Assembly: GCF_019127135.1 (NCBI RefSeq)
Contig: NZ_JAHOEA010000036.1
Span: forward strand, 1 to 37,878
Length of the DNA: 37,878 nucleotides
Reading direction: 5' to 3'
Source: Segatella copri
Lineage (GTDB): Bacteria > Bacteroidota > Bacteroidia > Bacteroidales > Bacteroidaceae
This document shows positions 24,285-32,540 of the stretch, piece after piece. Position numbers and translations under genes: made by a program. The notes below the pieces were generated by a model. It was not told the DNA's origin and ran no database searches. It saw nothing but the letters and a program-made list of their open reading frames with translations. The first letter of the stretch is position 1, and each line of letters opens with the position of its first letter.

Positions 24285-25982
24285 TTATTCCTCCATCAAC
24301 TTGCGATAGCGACCCTTCTTGATTTCGGTATCGCCCAGACGGCGCGCCTTGTTGATTTCATACTCAGAATAGCTGCCCTCGAAGAAGAAAACCTCACCGT
24401 TGCCCTCGAAGGCAAGAATGTGGGTACAGATTCGGTCAAGGAACCAGCGGTCGTGGCTGATTACCACCGCACAACCGGCAAATGCTTCCAAACCTTCCTC
24501 CAAGGCACGCAGCGTGTTCACGTCGATATCGTTGGTTGGCTCATCGAGGAGCAAAACATTACCCTCCTGCTTCAATGCCAAGGCCAACTGCAGACGGTTA
24601 CGCTCACCACCCGAGAGAACACTGCAGAGCTTGCTCTGGTCGGTGCCCGAGAAGTTGAAGCGGCTAATGTAAGCACGTGCATTCACATCTCTGCCACCCA
24701 GACGCAAGGTTTCGTTGCCCTGAGAAATCACCTCGTAAACGGTCTTCTGTGGGTCGATGTCCTTGTGCTGCTGATCAACATAAGCCAGCTTCACGGTCTC
24801 ACCAACCTCGAATGTACCGCCATCAGCTTGCTCCAAGCCCATGATGAGGCGGAAGAGGGTAGTCTTGCCGGCTCCGTTAGGACCGATGACGCCTACGATG
24901 CCGTTAGGAGGAAGCATGAAGTTGAGGTCGTTGAAGAGAACCTTCTCGCCGAACGCCTTTTTTACATGCTGAGCCTCAATCACCTTGTTACCCAGACGAG
25001 GACCGTTAGGGATGAAGATTTCCAGCTTCTCCTCGCGCTCCTTCTGCTCCTGGTTGAGCATCTGCTCGTAAGAGTTCAGACGAGCCTTACCCTTAGCCTG
25101 ACGGGCCTTAGGTGCCATGCGAACCCATTCCAACTCGCGCTCCAATGTCTTGCGGCGCTTAGAGGCAGTCTTCTCCTCCTGAATCATTCGCTTGGTCTTC
25201 TGGTCGAGCCATGAAGAGTAGTTGCCCTTCCATGGAATACCCTCGCCACGGTCCAACTCCAGAATCCACTCGCTCACGTCGTCGAGGAAGTAGCGGTCGT
25301 GGGTTACGGCGATTACGGTACCCTCATACTGCTGCAGGTGCTGTTCCAGCCAGTCGATGCTCTCGGCATCCAGGTGGTTGGTAGGCTCATCGAGCAGGAG
25401 TACATCCGGCTTCTGCAGGAGTAGGCGGCAGAGAGCCACACGGCGGCGCTCACCACCCGAGAGATTGGTAACTGGCCAATCGCCAGGAGGACAATGCAGG
25501 GCAGCCATCGCACGCTCCAGCTTGGAGTCGATGTTCCAGGCGTCGGTAGCATCGATGATGTCCTGCACCTCAGCCTGGCGCTGCATCAGCTTGTCCATCT
25601 TATCAGGGTCTCCGTAATATTCTTCGAGACCGAACTTATTGTTGATGTCCTCGTATTCTGCGAGTGCATCATAGATTTTCTGCACACCCTCCATCACGTT
25701 TTCCTTCACGGTCTTGTTCTCGTCGAGCGGAGGATCCTGAGGCAAGTAGCCCACAGAGTAGCCTGGGCTCCAAACCACCTCACCCTGGGTAGGTTGCTCA
25801 AGTCCTGCGATGATTTTCATCAACGTAGATTTACCGGCACCGTTCAAACCGATGATGCCGATTTTTGCTCCGTAGAAGAACGATAGGTAGATGTTCTTCA
25901 GAATCTGTTTCTGGTTTTGTGGGATAATCTTAGATACGCCCACCATTGAAAAGATAATCTTCTTGTCGTCAACTGTTGCCAT
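24285..25982 (-). CDS. ettA: ABC-F ATPase, EttA-like (energy-dependent translational throttle)
   Basis: 565 residues, the usual EttA length. Two ABC domains: the first with GLNGAGKST near 43 and LSGGERRRVAL near 175, the second with GPNGAGKTT near 365 and LSGGERNRLQL near 485; both are followed by LLLDEPTN and an H-switch (VTHDRYFLDD, ISHDRWFLDR). The linker around 255-310 is long and basic with APKARQAKGKARLNSYE, as in EttA. There are no membrane segments. EttA binds the ribosomal E site and gates entry into elongation according to ADP/ATP ratio. It is monocistronic; no clear TAnnTTTG box was found upstream. Confidence 0.9.
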   Translation of the reverse strand: MATVDDKKIIFSMVGVSKIIPQNQKQILKNIYLSFFYGAKIGIIGLNGAGKSTLMKIIAGLEQPTQGEVVWSPGYSVGYLPQDPPLDENKTVKENVMEGVQKIYDALAEYEDINNKFGLEEYYGDPDKMDKLMQRQAEVQDIIDATDAWNIDSKLERAMAALHCPPGDWPVTNLSGGERRRVALCRLLLQKPDVLLLDEPTNHLDAESIDWLEQHLQQYEGTVIAVTHDRYFLDDVSEWILELDRGEGIPWKGNYSSWLDQKTKRMIQEEKTASKRRKTLERELEWVRMAPKARQAKGKARLNSYEQMLNQEQKEREEKLEIFIPNGPRLGNKVIEAQHVKKAFGEKVLFNDLNFMLPPNGIVGVIGPNGAGKTTLFRLIMGLEQADGGTFEVGETVKLAYVDQQHKDIDPQKTVYEVISQGNETLRLGGRDVNARAYISRFNFSGTDQSKLCSVLSGGERNRLQLALALKQEGNVLLLDEPTNDIDVNTLRALEEGLEAFAGCAVVISHDRWFLDRICTHILAFEGNGEVFFFEGSYSEYEINKARRLGDTEIKKGRYRKLMEE

Positions 25983-26024
25983 ATATATTATTAAATAATG
26001 TGTATTTGTGAATTTATAGAATTT

Positions 26025-26129
26025 CTATTTGTCTCCATATTCATCGAAACTTTTGGTCTTGGGGTCGCCAAGAATGTCGATGACTTCCTGTTTGGTCATA
26101 CCACGTGTCTTGAAACTTGTCAGCCCATT
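26025..26129 (-). pseudogene. Fragment of a BamE/SmpA-like gene, paralogous to the gene at 34128
   Basis: The frame ending with TAG at 26025-26027 reads TRGMTKQEVIDILGDPKTKS, then FDEYGDK. This aligns residue by residue with ERGMTKQEVIAILGEPKLTS and FDMYGDK of the gene at 34128-34793. It has no start, stops right after YGDK, and follows the TAG stop of the thioredoxin-TonB gene in the same frame. It is a leftover of a second copy of that family. Confidence 0.7.
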
Positions 26130-27050
26130 CTAATGTAGTCTGAATACAAGGGGAACGGTATAGTGTACGCGTGTAGCCTCGCCCCTTATTTTGCCGGGTG
26201 TCCATTTCCCCAATGTGCTCACAACACGGATGCCCTCCTGTTCGAAGAGAGTGCGAATTTCTGAGCGGACTTGGGTTTGCTCAGCTCCAGACAGCTTGTT
26301 GAAATCTTTGCCGTTAGGGTTGTCTAACACCTGATAACTTTGTATTCCGACATCAGAGACGTTGCCATCTTTCTCGACGATAAATTCCACTTTTACTTTG
26401 GCTGCGGCTTTATACTTTTGGCACAACTTTGGAAACTTGGTGTTGACGGATAGTTGCTTCATCAAGAGCGCCTTTCCACCAGGGTAGTGGGGCATCTCTA
26501 TAAAGGCTGTTAGCTTACCTAAATTGTCGAGCGAGTCCAGCTTCTGCATCATTTCCTCGGCATTGACGGTAGAGAAGTATATTTTTCCCTCAGGGTCGAT
26601 GAGGTAGGAGGTTGGAATCCATGAGATGTGGTAATCCTTGGAAATCTGAGTTTCCTTCCATTTCTTTCCCTCGCAGTATTGCATCCACTGGTCGTAGTGG
26701 TTGCTGCTGAGATATTTGTTCATCTTTTCCTTGTCGGTATCGAATGAAACCCCGACAAGCTGTATCTTCGTGAGATATTTTTTTGATATTTCTTTTACCT
26801 TTGGCATGTCCTTGCGACAGTCTGGACACCATGAAGCCCAGAAGTCGAGTACGGTCCATACGCCTGGTACAACCTTGCCGTCTGCATCGGTCTTAGTCTT
26901 CCAATCGGACAGACGGAATATTTTCTCGCCTGTCTTGTCATTGGTGATTTGGAAGTCAGGTGCCTCTGTGCCAACTGGTAGCAACTCTGTGGTTGTTTGT
27001 GCTCTGCCGACAACAGCTGTTGCCAAGAGCAAAAATAATGTTATCTTCAT
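26130..27050 (-). CDS. TlpA-type thioredoxin fused to a TonB C-terminal-like domain
   Basis: 306 residues. A signal peptide ends near GRAQ (18). Residues 25-180 are a TlpA/AhpC-TSA thioredoxin fold with the active site FWASWCPDC (cysteines 75 and 78) and the cis-proline region WIPTSYLIDPEGK. From about 190, MPHYPGGKALLMKQLSVNTK, then VKVEFIVEKDGNVSDV and LGKWTPGKIRGEATRVHYTV with VPLVFRL, match the TonB C-terminal domain as used in Bacteroidota. No N-terminal membrane anchor remains after signal cleavage. A periplasmic thiol oxidoreductase with an extra binding domain is likely; the partner of the TonB-like part is unknown. It has its own promoter. Confidence 0.82.
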   Translation of the reverse strand: MKITLFLLLATAVVGRAQTTTELLPVGTEAPDFQITNDKTGEKIFRLSDWKTKTDADGKVVPGVWTVLDFWASWCPDCRKDMPKVKEISKKYLTKIQLVGVSFDTDKEKMNKYLSSNHYDQWMQYCEGKKWKETQISKDYHISWIPTSYLIDPEGKIYFSTVNAEEMMQKLDSLDNLGKLTAFIEMPHYPGGKALLMKQLSVNTKFPKLCQKYKAAAKVKVEFIVEKDGNVSDVGIQSYQVLDNPNGKDFNKLSGAEQTQVRSEIRTLFEQEGIRVVSTLGKWTPGKIRGEATRVHYTVPLVFRLH

Positions 27051-27107
27051 ATCTTTTGTCGTTTAAAAAAGGTGAATCATGTATATTGATGCGAACATCA
27101 TTCGTGG

Positions 27108-27115
27108 CAAAGGTA
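27108..27115 (-). promoter_or_regulatory. -7 box of the thioredoxin-TonB gene
   Basis: The minus strand reads TACCTTTG, an exact TAnnTTTG match, 58 bp before the ATG. Confidence 0.6.
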
Positions 27116-27176
27116 CGCTTTTTTCTTGAATTACCAAAGAAAAAAGATGTTTTCGTAATAAAAATGATAGTTTTAT

Positions 27177-27207
27177 TTTGTATTGTCTTCGAATTATGTT
27201 ATCTTTG
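27177..27207 (+). promoter_or_regulatory. Promoter of the MgtC-like gene
   Basis: TTTG at 27177-27180 and TATCTTTG at 27200-27207 with a 19-bp spacer. The start codon lies 29 bp downstream, which rules out longer upstream starts in the same frame. Confidence 0.75.
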
Positions 27208-27235
27208 CAAGCAAACTTTAAAAGAAAGGAATAAT

Positions 27236-27889
27236 ATGAATGCAACCTATATAGACCTGACTCTTCGCCTGTCTCTGGCTCTCATCTTGGGAGGAGCGAT
27301 AGGTATCGAAAGAGAATACCGTGCCAAGGAAGCGGGCTTCCGCACTCACTTCCTTGTAGCCCTGGGTAGTGCCCTTTTCTGTGTAGTTTCCCAGTATGGA
27401 TTCGGCTTTGAACTGAAGGATTCCTCGCGTGTGGCCGCTCAGGTGGTTTCGGGCATCGGATTCCTGGGTGCCGGTACCATCATCTTCCAGAAGAATGTGG
27501 TTCGAGGCTTGACTACGGCTGCTGGCTTATGGGTGACGGCAGCTATCGGATTGGCTTGCGGAACGGGCATGTATGTGGCTGCAGCTATTACTACGGTAAT
27601 GGTGTTGCTGGGACTGGAGGTGTTGAATTATCTGATACCGCAGTTGGGAACCTCTACCATCGAACTGAATTTCTCTGCCCCGTCAAGGGACAGCGTGAAG
27701 GAATTCATCAGTAAAATCAAGCTGAAAGGTATGGAAGTTCATTCTTACGAACTGAAAGAGCGAAGATTTTCTAAGGAAGAATTTGTGGAGGCGAGCATCG
27801 AAATAAAAGCCAAACGGGGGTTCCATACGCTGGAGATTCTTGATTATATGAATGATTTCTCGGACGTCACGATTTCGACGATTAAATAG
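27236..27889 (+). CDS. MgtC/SapB-family membrane protein
   Basis: 217 residues from the ATG at 27236, chosen because the promoter lies directly before it. The N-terminal half has four or five hydrophobic segments with the family motif GGAIGIEREYRAKEAGFRTH, then VSGIGFLGAGTII and GLTTAAGLWVTAAIGL. The C-terminal 80 residues form an ACT-like cytoplasmic domain. MgtC proteins are linked to growth at low magnesium and to control of the F1Fo ATPase in pathogens; in commensals the role is less clear. The gene is monocistronic and no magnesium-sensing leader is visible in its very short leader. Confidence 0.88.
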   Translation: MNATYIDLTLRLSLALILGGAIGIEREYRAKEAGFRTHFLVALGSALFCVVSQYGFGFELKDSSRVAAQVVSGIGFLGAGTIIFQKNVVRGLTTAAGLWVTAAIGLACGTGMYVAAAITTVMVLLGLEVLNYLIPQLGTSTIELNFSAPSRDSVKEFISKIKLKGMEVHSYELKERRFSKEEFVEASIEIKAKRGFHTLEILDYMNDFSDVTISTIK

Positions 27890-27894
27890 AAGGA

Positions 27895-27942
27895 AAAGAT
27901 AAAAAGGAGTTAAGATGATGGTCTTAACTCCTTTTTATCTTT
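27895..27942. terminator. Bidirectional terminator between convergent genes
   Basis: A perfect 21-bp stem (27895-27915 with 27922-27942) around the loop TGATGG. It contains GGAGTTAAGA, the same word that recurs in the efflux operon gap at 30887-31018. Confidence 0.85.
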
Positions 27943-27948
27943 ATATGC

Positions 27949-28674
27949 TTAGTAAATCCTAGCCAGATAGTCATAATGTTCGCCTTCTGCCACCAGCTCG
28001 CCGTGCAAGCCGCAGCTTTCGGCGATGGATTTCAGTAATGGGAAATCTACGTAGAGCCAATCGAAGCGGTCGCCCTTTACATCCTTGTAAATCATCTGAT
28101 AATCAACTTCTCCGTAATAGGCTCCATTCAGATTGATGTCGAAACTTCCATCCTCATTCTCGTAGATATATTTCAAATCAGAGGAATCGATGAGAATCTG
28201 ACCGCCCGGATTCAGCAACGCCTTCAGGCGCTGGAAGAGGGCAGGGAGATGTTCTATCTTTCCGGCAATTCCCGTTCCGTTCATCAGGAGGAGAATCGTA
28301 TCGAAACCCGTTCCCAGATGATCGTCGAAGAGATTGATGCATTCCGCATTCTTCACTCCTCTCAACTTCATCGCTTCGCAACTCAAAGGCGAAATATCTA
28401 TCGCCTTCACCGTAAAGCCCTTCTCCTGCAGGGCGAGCGTATGGCAACCGCTTCCGGCTCCGATATCCAGCACCCGTCCCTTGACTAGCTGCAAGGCTTT
28501 CTGCTCCAGCACCGGCATTTCCGGGACGCTTCTGAACAGATGTTTCACTGGCATTTCGTCTTCCTCGAACATCGAAGACAGCACTCTCAGTCGGGCTGCT
28601 TTCCCATGCTTTTGGAAGTCGAGAATGGCTGCGCCCATCGGGTCTTTATCTGCTGATAATATTTCTGTATTCAT
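27949..28674 (-). CDS. Class I SAM-dependent methyltransferase
   Basis: 241 residues. Motif I is VLDIGAGSGCHTLAL near residue 75, followed by the acidic ribose-binding residue in VKAIDISPLSCEAM, motif II-like FDTILLLMNGTGIAG near 130, and LNPGGQILIDSSDLKY near 163. The N-terminal 60 residues (AAILDFQKHGKAARLRVLSS) and the C-terminal part are typical of a Bacteroidota family of small-molecule methyltransferases of unassigned substrate. It is cytoplasmic and monocistronic. Confidence 0.8.
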   Translation of the reverse strand: MNTEILSADKDPMGAAILDFQKHGKAARLRVLSSMFEEDEMPVKHLFRSVPEMPVLEQKALQLVKGRVLDIGAGSGCHTLALQEKGFTVKAIDISPLSCEAMKLRGVKNAECINLFDDHLGTGFDTILLLMNGTGIAGKIEHLPALFQRLKALLNPGGQILIDSSDLKYIYENEDGSFDINLNGAYYGEVDYQMIYKDVKGDRFDWLYVDFPLLKSIAESCGLHGELVAEGEHYDYLARIY

Positions 28675-28717
28675 TTTCTTTCTATCTGTTTTATCTTAAG
28701 TTTCTTGAATTCTTCTG

Positions 28718-28725
28718 CAAAAATA
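28718..28725 (-). promoter_or_regulatory. -7 box of the methyltransferase gene
   Basis: The minus strand reads TATTTTTG, 44 bp before the ATG. Confidence 0.5.
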
Positions 28726-28756
28726 CAATAAAGTTTTGATAAAACAGATATATTTC

Positions 28757-28791
28757 TGAAAAAACTGATCAGATTTTTACTCGTATCTGAT
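28757..28791 (-). terminator. Terminator of the efflux operon
   Basis: ATCAGAT (28785-28791 read on the minus strand) pairs with ATCTGAT (28768-28774) and is followed by a run of T residues on the minus strand. The stem overlaps the permease stop codon. Confidence 0.6.
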
Positions 28792-30015
28792 TGCCTCGAT
28801 AGGGTCGAGTCTTGCTGCCTTCTTTGCCGGATACCATCCGAAGAACACGCCCGTAAAGGTACATACGGCGAAACTCATGATGATGCTCCAAGGCTCTATC
28901 TGAGTGGCAATATGCAGGAAGACATTCAGACTCAGCGACAGACTCACTCCCAGGATTACTCCGATGATTCCACCGGTCACAGAGAGCAGAATCGCCTCGA
29001 TGAGGAACTGGTTCAGAATGTCAATTCCTCTGGCTCCCACACTCATGCGGAGACCGATTTCACGGGTTCGCTCGGTAACGGAAACGTACATGATGTTCAT
29101 GATTCCGATACCGCCCACCAGCAGGGAAATTCCTGCCACACTACCCAGAAGGATGGTGATGGTGGACATGGTGGAATTCATCATGCTGGAGATTTCCTCC
29201 TGCGAACGGATGTTGAAATCATCCTCATCTGCCTCGGTGGTCTCGGTGGCATCCTTCAGCTTGTGGTTGTGGCGGAGAATTTCCGAAATCTGATCCTGAG
29301 CCGGCTGAGATGCTTCCTCGGTAATGGCAGAACATACGATTCCGCCCAGATAGGTCTGTGCCAGGATTCGCTTCATCACGGTGGTGTATGGGGCGAGCAC
29401 GAGGTCATCCTGGTCCATTCCCATGGAGTTGTAACCCTTCTTCTGGAGCACACCTATTACACGGAACGGGATGCTGTTGAAACGTACTACCTTGCCGATC
29501 GGGTCGCTGCCGTCGGGAAAAAGATAATCCACTACGGTCTGACCCAGGATGCAGACCTTGGCAGCTGCCTTGATGTCGGTATCGGTAAACATTTCTCCAT
29601 CTGCCACCTTCAGCTGGCGGATGCTCAGGTAGTCCTGGTTCACGCCATAGATGGAACTCTGCGTATTGTTGTTGCCGTAGATCCACTGTCCCGAACTGTT
29701 TACGGTAGGCGAAATGGCACTGATGTAATTACAATCCTCCTTGATGCTCTCGTAGTCGGCTTGCTTCAGGGTCTCCATCGAGGAAGCATCCTGTCGCACA
29801 CCGCCTCTCATGTCGGCACCCGGCGAAATCATAATCATATTACTACCCATCTCGGCGATGTTCGCTTTGATGCTCGCCTTACTTCCCTGTCCGATGGCAA
29901 GCATCGTAATCACGGCTGCAATACCGATGATGATGCCCAGGGCTGTGAGGAAGGATCGCATCTTGTTGGCTGCTATCGCCCGGATGGCAATCTTAAAAAG
30001 ATTCTGATAATTCAT
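28777..30015 (-). CDS. MacB-type ABC transporter permease
   Basis: 412 residues. One transmembrane segment near 15-40 (AANKMRSFLTALGIIIGIAA) is followed by a large periplasmic MacB-PCD domain (residues about 45-275), then three segments near 285-400 with the FtsX-type motif GIMNIMYVSVTERTREIGLR and the C-terminal block GVFFGWYPAKKAARLDPIEA. This is the four-helix architecture of mechanotransmission transporters such as MacB. No ATPase domain is attached; it is encoded separately upstream, as in many Bacteroidota. It is the last gene of the operon. Substrate (drug, peptide or lipid) is unknown. Confidence 0.9.
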   Translation of the reverse strand: MNYQNLFKIAIRAIAANKMRSFLTALGIIIGIAAVITMLAIGQGSKASIKANIAEMGSNMIMISPGADMRGGVRQDASSMETLKQADYESIKEDCNYISAISPTVNSSGQWIYGNNNTQSSIYGVNQDYLSIRQLKVADGEMFTDTDIKAAAKVCILGQTVVDYLFPDGSDPIGKVVRFNSIPFRVIGVLQKKGYNSMGMDQDDLVLAPYTTVMKRILAQTYLGGIVCSAITEEASQPAQDQISEILRHNHKLKDATETTEADEDDFNIRSQEEISSMMNSTMSTITILLGSVAGISLLVGGIGIMNIMYVSVTERTREIGLRMSVGARGIDILNQFLIEAILLSVTGGIIGVILGVSLSLSLNVFLHIATQIEPWSIIMSFAVCTFTGVFFGWYPAKKAARLDPIEAIRYE

Positions 30016-30016
30016 T

Positions 30017-30050
30017 TACTTTGAACTTTGAATTTTGAACATTGAACTTT
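30017..30050. repeat. Short TTTGAACTTTGAA-type repeat between ATPase and permease genes
   Basis: TTGAA-containing units recur four times in 34 bp (ACTTTGAACTTTGAATTTTG, then AACATTGAACTTT). It fills most of the 71-bp gap immediately before the permease start on the minus strand. Confidence 0.65.
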
Positions 30051-30086
30051 ATGATTAGTAAAGCTGTTGAATTCTTCACTCTTCTC

Positions 30087-30860
30087 CTATTCGTCCGTAT
30101 TGGCTGGCAGGGCGGCAAGGCCTTCTGCTGCCGAAAGGATGTGGTCATTATAGGTATCGCTGATGATGTGTCCGTCGCGCAATTCGATGTTGCGGCTGGA
30201 ATACTTGGCGATATCCGGGTTGTGGGTTACGAAGATGATGGTTCTGCCCTCAGCGTAGAGCTTCTGGAAAAGGACAAGAATTTCGAAACTGGTTCTCGTG
30301 TCCAGGTTACCCGTTGCCTCGTCGGCGAGAATCACGGCAGGATTGTTCACCAGGGCACGGGCGATGGCTACACGCTGCATCTGTCCACCCGACATCTGAT
30401 TGCTCTTATGGTAGAGTCTTTCGCCCAGTCCTACAGCCTTCAGAGCTTCGATGGCACGCTGCTTCCGTTCTTCTGCATTGATGGCAGGATTGTACATCAG
30501 CGGCAGCTCTACATTCTCCACACTCGTGGTCTTTGGCAGGAGATTGTAGTTCTGGAAGATGAAGCCAATCTTGCGGTTGCGCAGGATGGCTCTGTCGTTG
30601 TGGCTCATCTTGCGCACGCTCACGCCATCCAGGTAATATTCACCCTTGGAAGGGGTGTCGAGACAGCCCAGCTGGTTGAGCAGGGTGGATTTGCCGGAAC
30701 CCGACTTACCCATAATGGTAACGAACTCGCCCTCGTAGATCTTGAAGCTTACGCCTTTCAGGGCGTGGACGGTTTCATCACCCACAAGAAAGTCGCGGCG
30801 CACATTGTCGAGCTCTATCACCACCTTCTTGTTCTCGTTGCTATTTGATGTTTCTGACAT
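30087..30860 (-). CDS. MacB/LolD-type ABC transporter ATP-binding protein
   Basis: 257 residues. Walker A is GKSGSGKST near residue 52, Q-loop [10 protein letters not shown] near 98, signature [15 protein letters not shown] near 155, Walker [13 protein letters not shown] near 175 and the H-loop VTHNPD near 213. The long N-terminal segment ([20 protein letters not shown]) is typical of MacB-family ATPases. It powers the downstream permease. It starts 162 bp after the adaptor gene, and the gap is full of GAGTTAAGG repeats. Confidence 0.92.
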   Translation of the reverse strand: MSETSNSNENKKVVIELDNVRRDFLVGDETVHALKGVSFKIYEGEFVTIMGKSGSGKSTLLNQLGCLDTPSKGEYYLDGVSVRKMSHNDRAILRNRKIGFIFQNYNLLPKTTSVENVELPLMYNPAINAEERKQRAIEALKAVGLGERLYHKSNQMSGGQMQRVAIARALVNNPAVILADEATGNLDTRTSFEILVLFQKLYAEGRTIIFVTHNPDIAKYSSRNIELRDGHIISDTYNDHILSAAEGLAALPANTDE

Positions 30861-30886
30861 AATTATTCTTTTATGGGATTTGATAG

Positions 30887-31018
30887 GAGTTAAGGAGTTA
30901 AAGGAGTTATCGCTCCCTTCGGTCGCTGAGGAGTTAAGACAAAAGTCTTTTAGGCGTAATTTTTAAGCAGCAAGACACATGTCTTAACTCCTTAACTCCT
31001 TAACTTCTTAACTTCTTT
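30887..31018. repeat. GGAGTTAAGG repeats in inverted arrangement between adaptor and ATPase genes
   Basis: Three copies of GGAGTTAA(A/G) at 30887-30910 face at least four copies of TTAACTCC/TTAACTTC at 30983-31018. A perfect inner pair GGAGTTAAGAC (30930-30940) and GTCTTAACTCC (30981-30991) can fold. The sequence lies inside the operon transcript, so it may form a processing or attenuation structure. Confidence 0.7.
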
Positions 31019-31022
31019 AGCT

Positions 31023-32204
31023 TTACTTCTTCTTTCCTCTAGGACCCGGACCGCTGATCAGTCCCTGGCTCTGCTGTGGAGCGTCCTCCTCTTCCGGAAC
31101 ATTCACCACGATTTCCGTAACAATCTTATCGCCCTGCTTCAATCCCTTGGTGATTTCTGTATTGATTCCATCACTCTGACCGATGGTTACCGGATGAGCG
31201 GTGAGGGTGTTGCCATTCAATGTCCAAACCTTGTTTTTACCCTTGCAGTCTACAATCTTCATGTCTTTGCCCACGGTTTCCTTGGTAGGGGTAAAGCGGA
31301 GAGCCTTGTTGGCTACGGCGAGCACGCCGCTGCGCTCCTGGGTGTAGATGGTAACGTTGGCTGTAAGACCCGGTTTCAATTTCAAATCAGCATTTGAAGC
31401 AGAGATTACTACCTCGTAAGTTACTACATTATTGGTAGTTGTAGCTTCCAGGCGCACCTGCTTCACGGTTCCCTCGAAGGTATCATCCGGATAGGCATCT
31501 ACAGTGAAAGTTACTCGGTCGCCCTCCTTTACATTGCCGATATCAGCCTCGTCTACATTGGCTACTACCTGCATATTGGTCAGATCCTTGGCAATGGTGA
31601 AGAGCTCTGGGGTGTTGAAGCTTGCAGCCACGGTCTGACCTTCCTCTACGCTCTTCGAAATCACGGTTCCGTCGATAGGAGAGGTGATGGTGGCGTAGCC
31701 GAGGTTGGTCTGTGCTCTCTGTACGTTTTCCTTAGAAGACGCAACCTGCTCCTTAGCCTGGCGATAGGTTAAGAGCGCATTCTCGTATTCATCTGCGCTG
31801 ACAAGTCCCTTCTTGTAAAGGGTTTTGTAGCGCTCCATATTGGCTGCCTGATAGTTCAGACTGCTCTGTGCGCTGGCTAGGTTTGCCTTCGCAGTATTCA
31901 GTTCGCTCAGGAGATTGGTCTTGTCGAGTTCTGCGATGACCTGTCCCTTCTTTACCTGGGAGTTGTAGTCCACATAGAGTTTGTTGACGATACCACTCAC
32001 CTGTGTACCCACGGTTACAGAGGTCACCGCCTCGATGGTACCCGTAGCGGTTACGCTGTTCTGCAAGGTTTTCAGCGCCACTTTTTCCTCCTTGAAGTTA
32101 ATATCTTCCTCCTTTTTTCCGCCCGACATCGCCCATGTCGCCACGGCAATGATTACTATCACCACGACAGCAATCCAGATTTTGCTAATTCTCAACTTTT
32201 TCAT
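31023..32204 (-). CDS. MacA-like periplasmic adaptor (RND/HlyD family)
   Basis: 393 residues. An N-terminal signal anchor (KIWIAVVVIVIIAVATWAMS) precedes a lipoyl-like half (TVGTQVSGIVNKLYVDYNSQ), then a helical hairpin at about 90-180 with heptads (LNTAKANLASAQSSLNYQAA), the second lipoyl half TITSPIDGTVISKSVEEGQ, a beta-barrel domain and a membrane-proximal domain. The tail is basic (GPGPRGKKK). It bridges the MacB-like permease/ATPase and the TolC-like channel. It is the second gene of the operon, 336 bp after tolC-like. Confidence 0.92.
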   Translation of the reverse strand: MKKLRISKIWIAVVVIVIIAVATWAMSGGKKEEDINFKEEKVALKTLQNSVTATGTIEAVTSVTVGTQVSGIVNKLYVDYNSQVKKGQVIAELDKTNLLSELNTAKANLASAQSSLNYQAANMERYKTLYKKGLVSADEYENALLTYRQAKEQVASSKENVQRAQTNLGYATITSPIDGTVISKSVEEGQTVAASFNTPELFTIAKDLTNMQVVANVDEADIGNVKEGDRVTFTVDAYPDDTFEGTVKQVRLEATTTNNVVTYEVVISASNADLKLKPGLTANVTIYTQERSGVLAVANKALRFTPTKETVGKDMKIVDCKGKNKVWTLNGNTLTAHPVTIGQSDGINTEITKGLKQGDKIVTEIVVNVPEEEDAPQQSQGLISGPGPRGKKK

Positions 32205-32307
32205 TTTTTATAATCAGATTAATTTAATTCGAAATAATAAAACTTTTGTTTGGGAGGGGAGTTAACTCCTTAACTCTTTATTCAAGTTTTGCAAGTAAGC
32301 TCCACAC

Positions 32308-32502
32308 GCCCTGAAAGGGCAGAAGCTCCTAGCCCAGGGCATCGCCCTGGGTAATTACGGACACAAACTTGTCGCCCTGTAAGGGCAAAAGCTTTAAAAT
32401 ACTGGGCAATATACAAAGCTTTTGCCCTTACAGGGCGCTTTGCTGATTGCCATTATACCCAGGGCGATGCCCTGGGCTAGGAGCTTTTGGGCCTTCAGCC
32501 CG
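32308..32502. repeat. Large palindromic intergenic element (MITE/REP-like) inside the efflux operon
   Basis: Two arms fold on each other: a perfect 31-bp match between 32323-32353 and 32456-32486, and a perfect 23-bp match between 32373-32395 and 32415-32437, with imperfect outer ends. Nested palindromes lie within each arm (CCCAGGGCATCGCCCTGGG; GCCCTGTAAGGGC). It has no open reading frame and no evident target-site duplication. I recall similar AGCCCAGGGC-type sequences scattered between genes in Bacteroidota, but the copy number here cannot be judged. Confidence 0.85.
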
Positions 32503-32540
32503 TTCTTGAACCCCATGCGAAAGTTAACTCCTTCACCCTC

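Noticed and set aside
26960..27235. N-terminal extension of the MgtC-like gene
   Set aside because: A full promoter lies at 27177-27207, within the extension, and the family fold begins right after the ATG at 27236.
32308..32502. Insertion sequence
   Set aside because: No transposase frame and no clear flanking target duplication were found; only the palindromic arms are supported.
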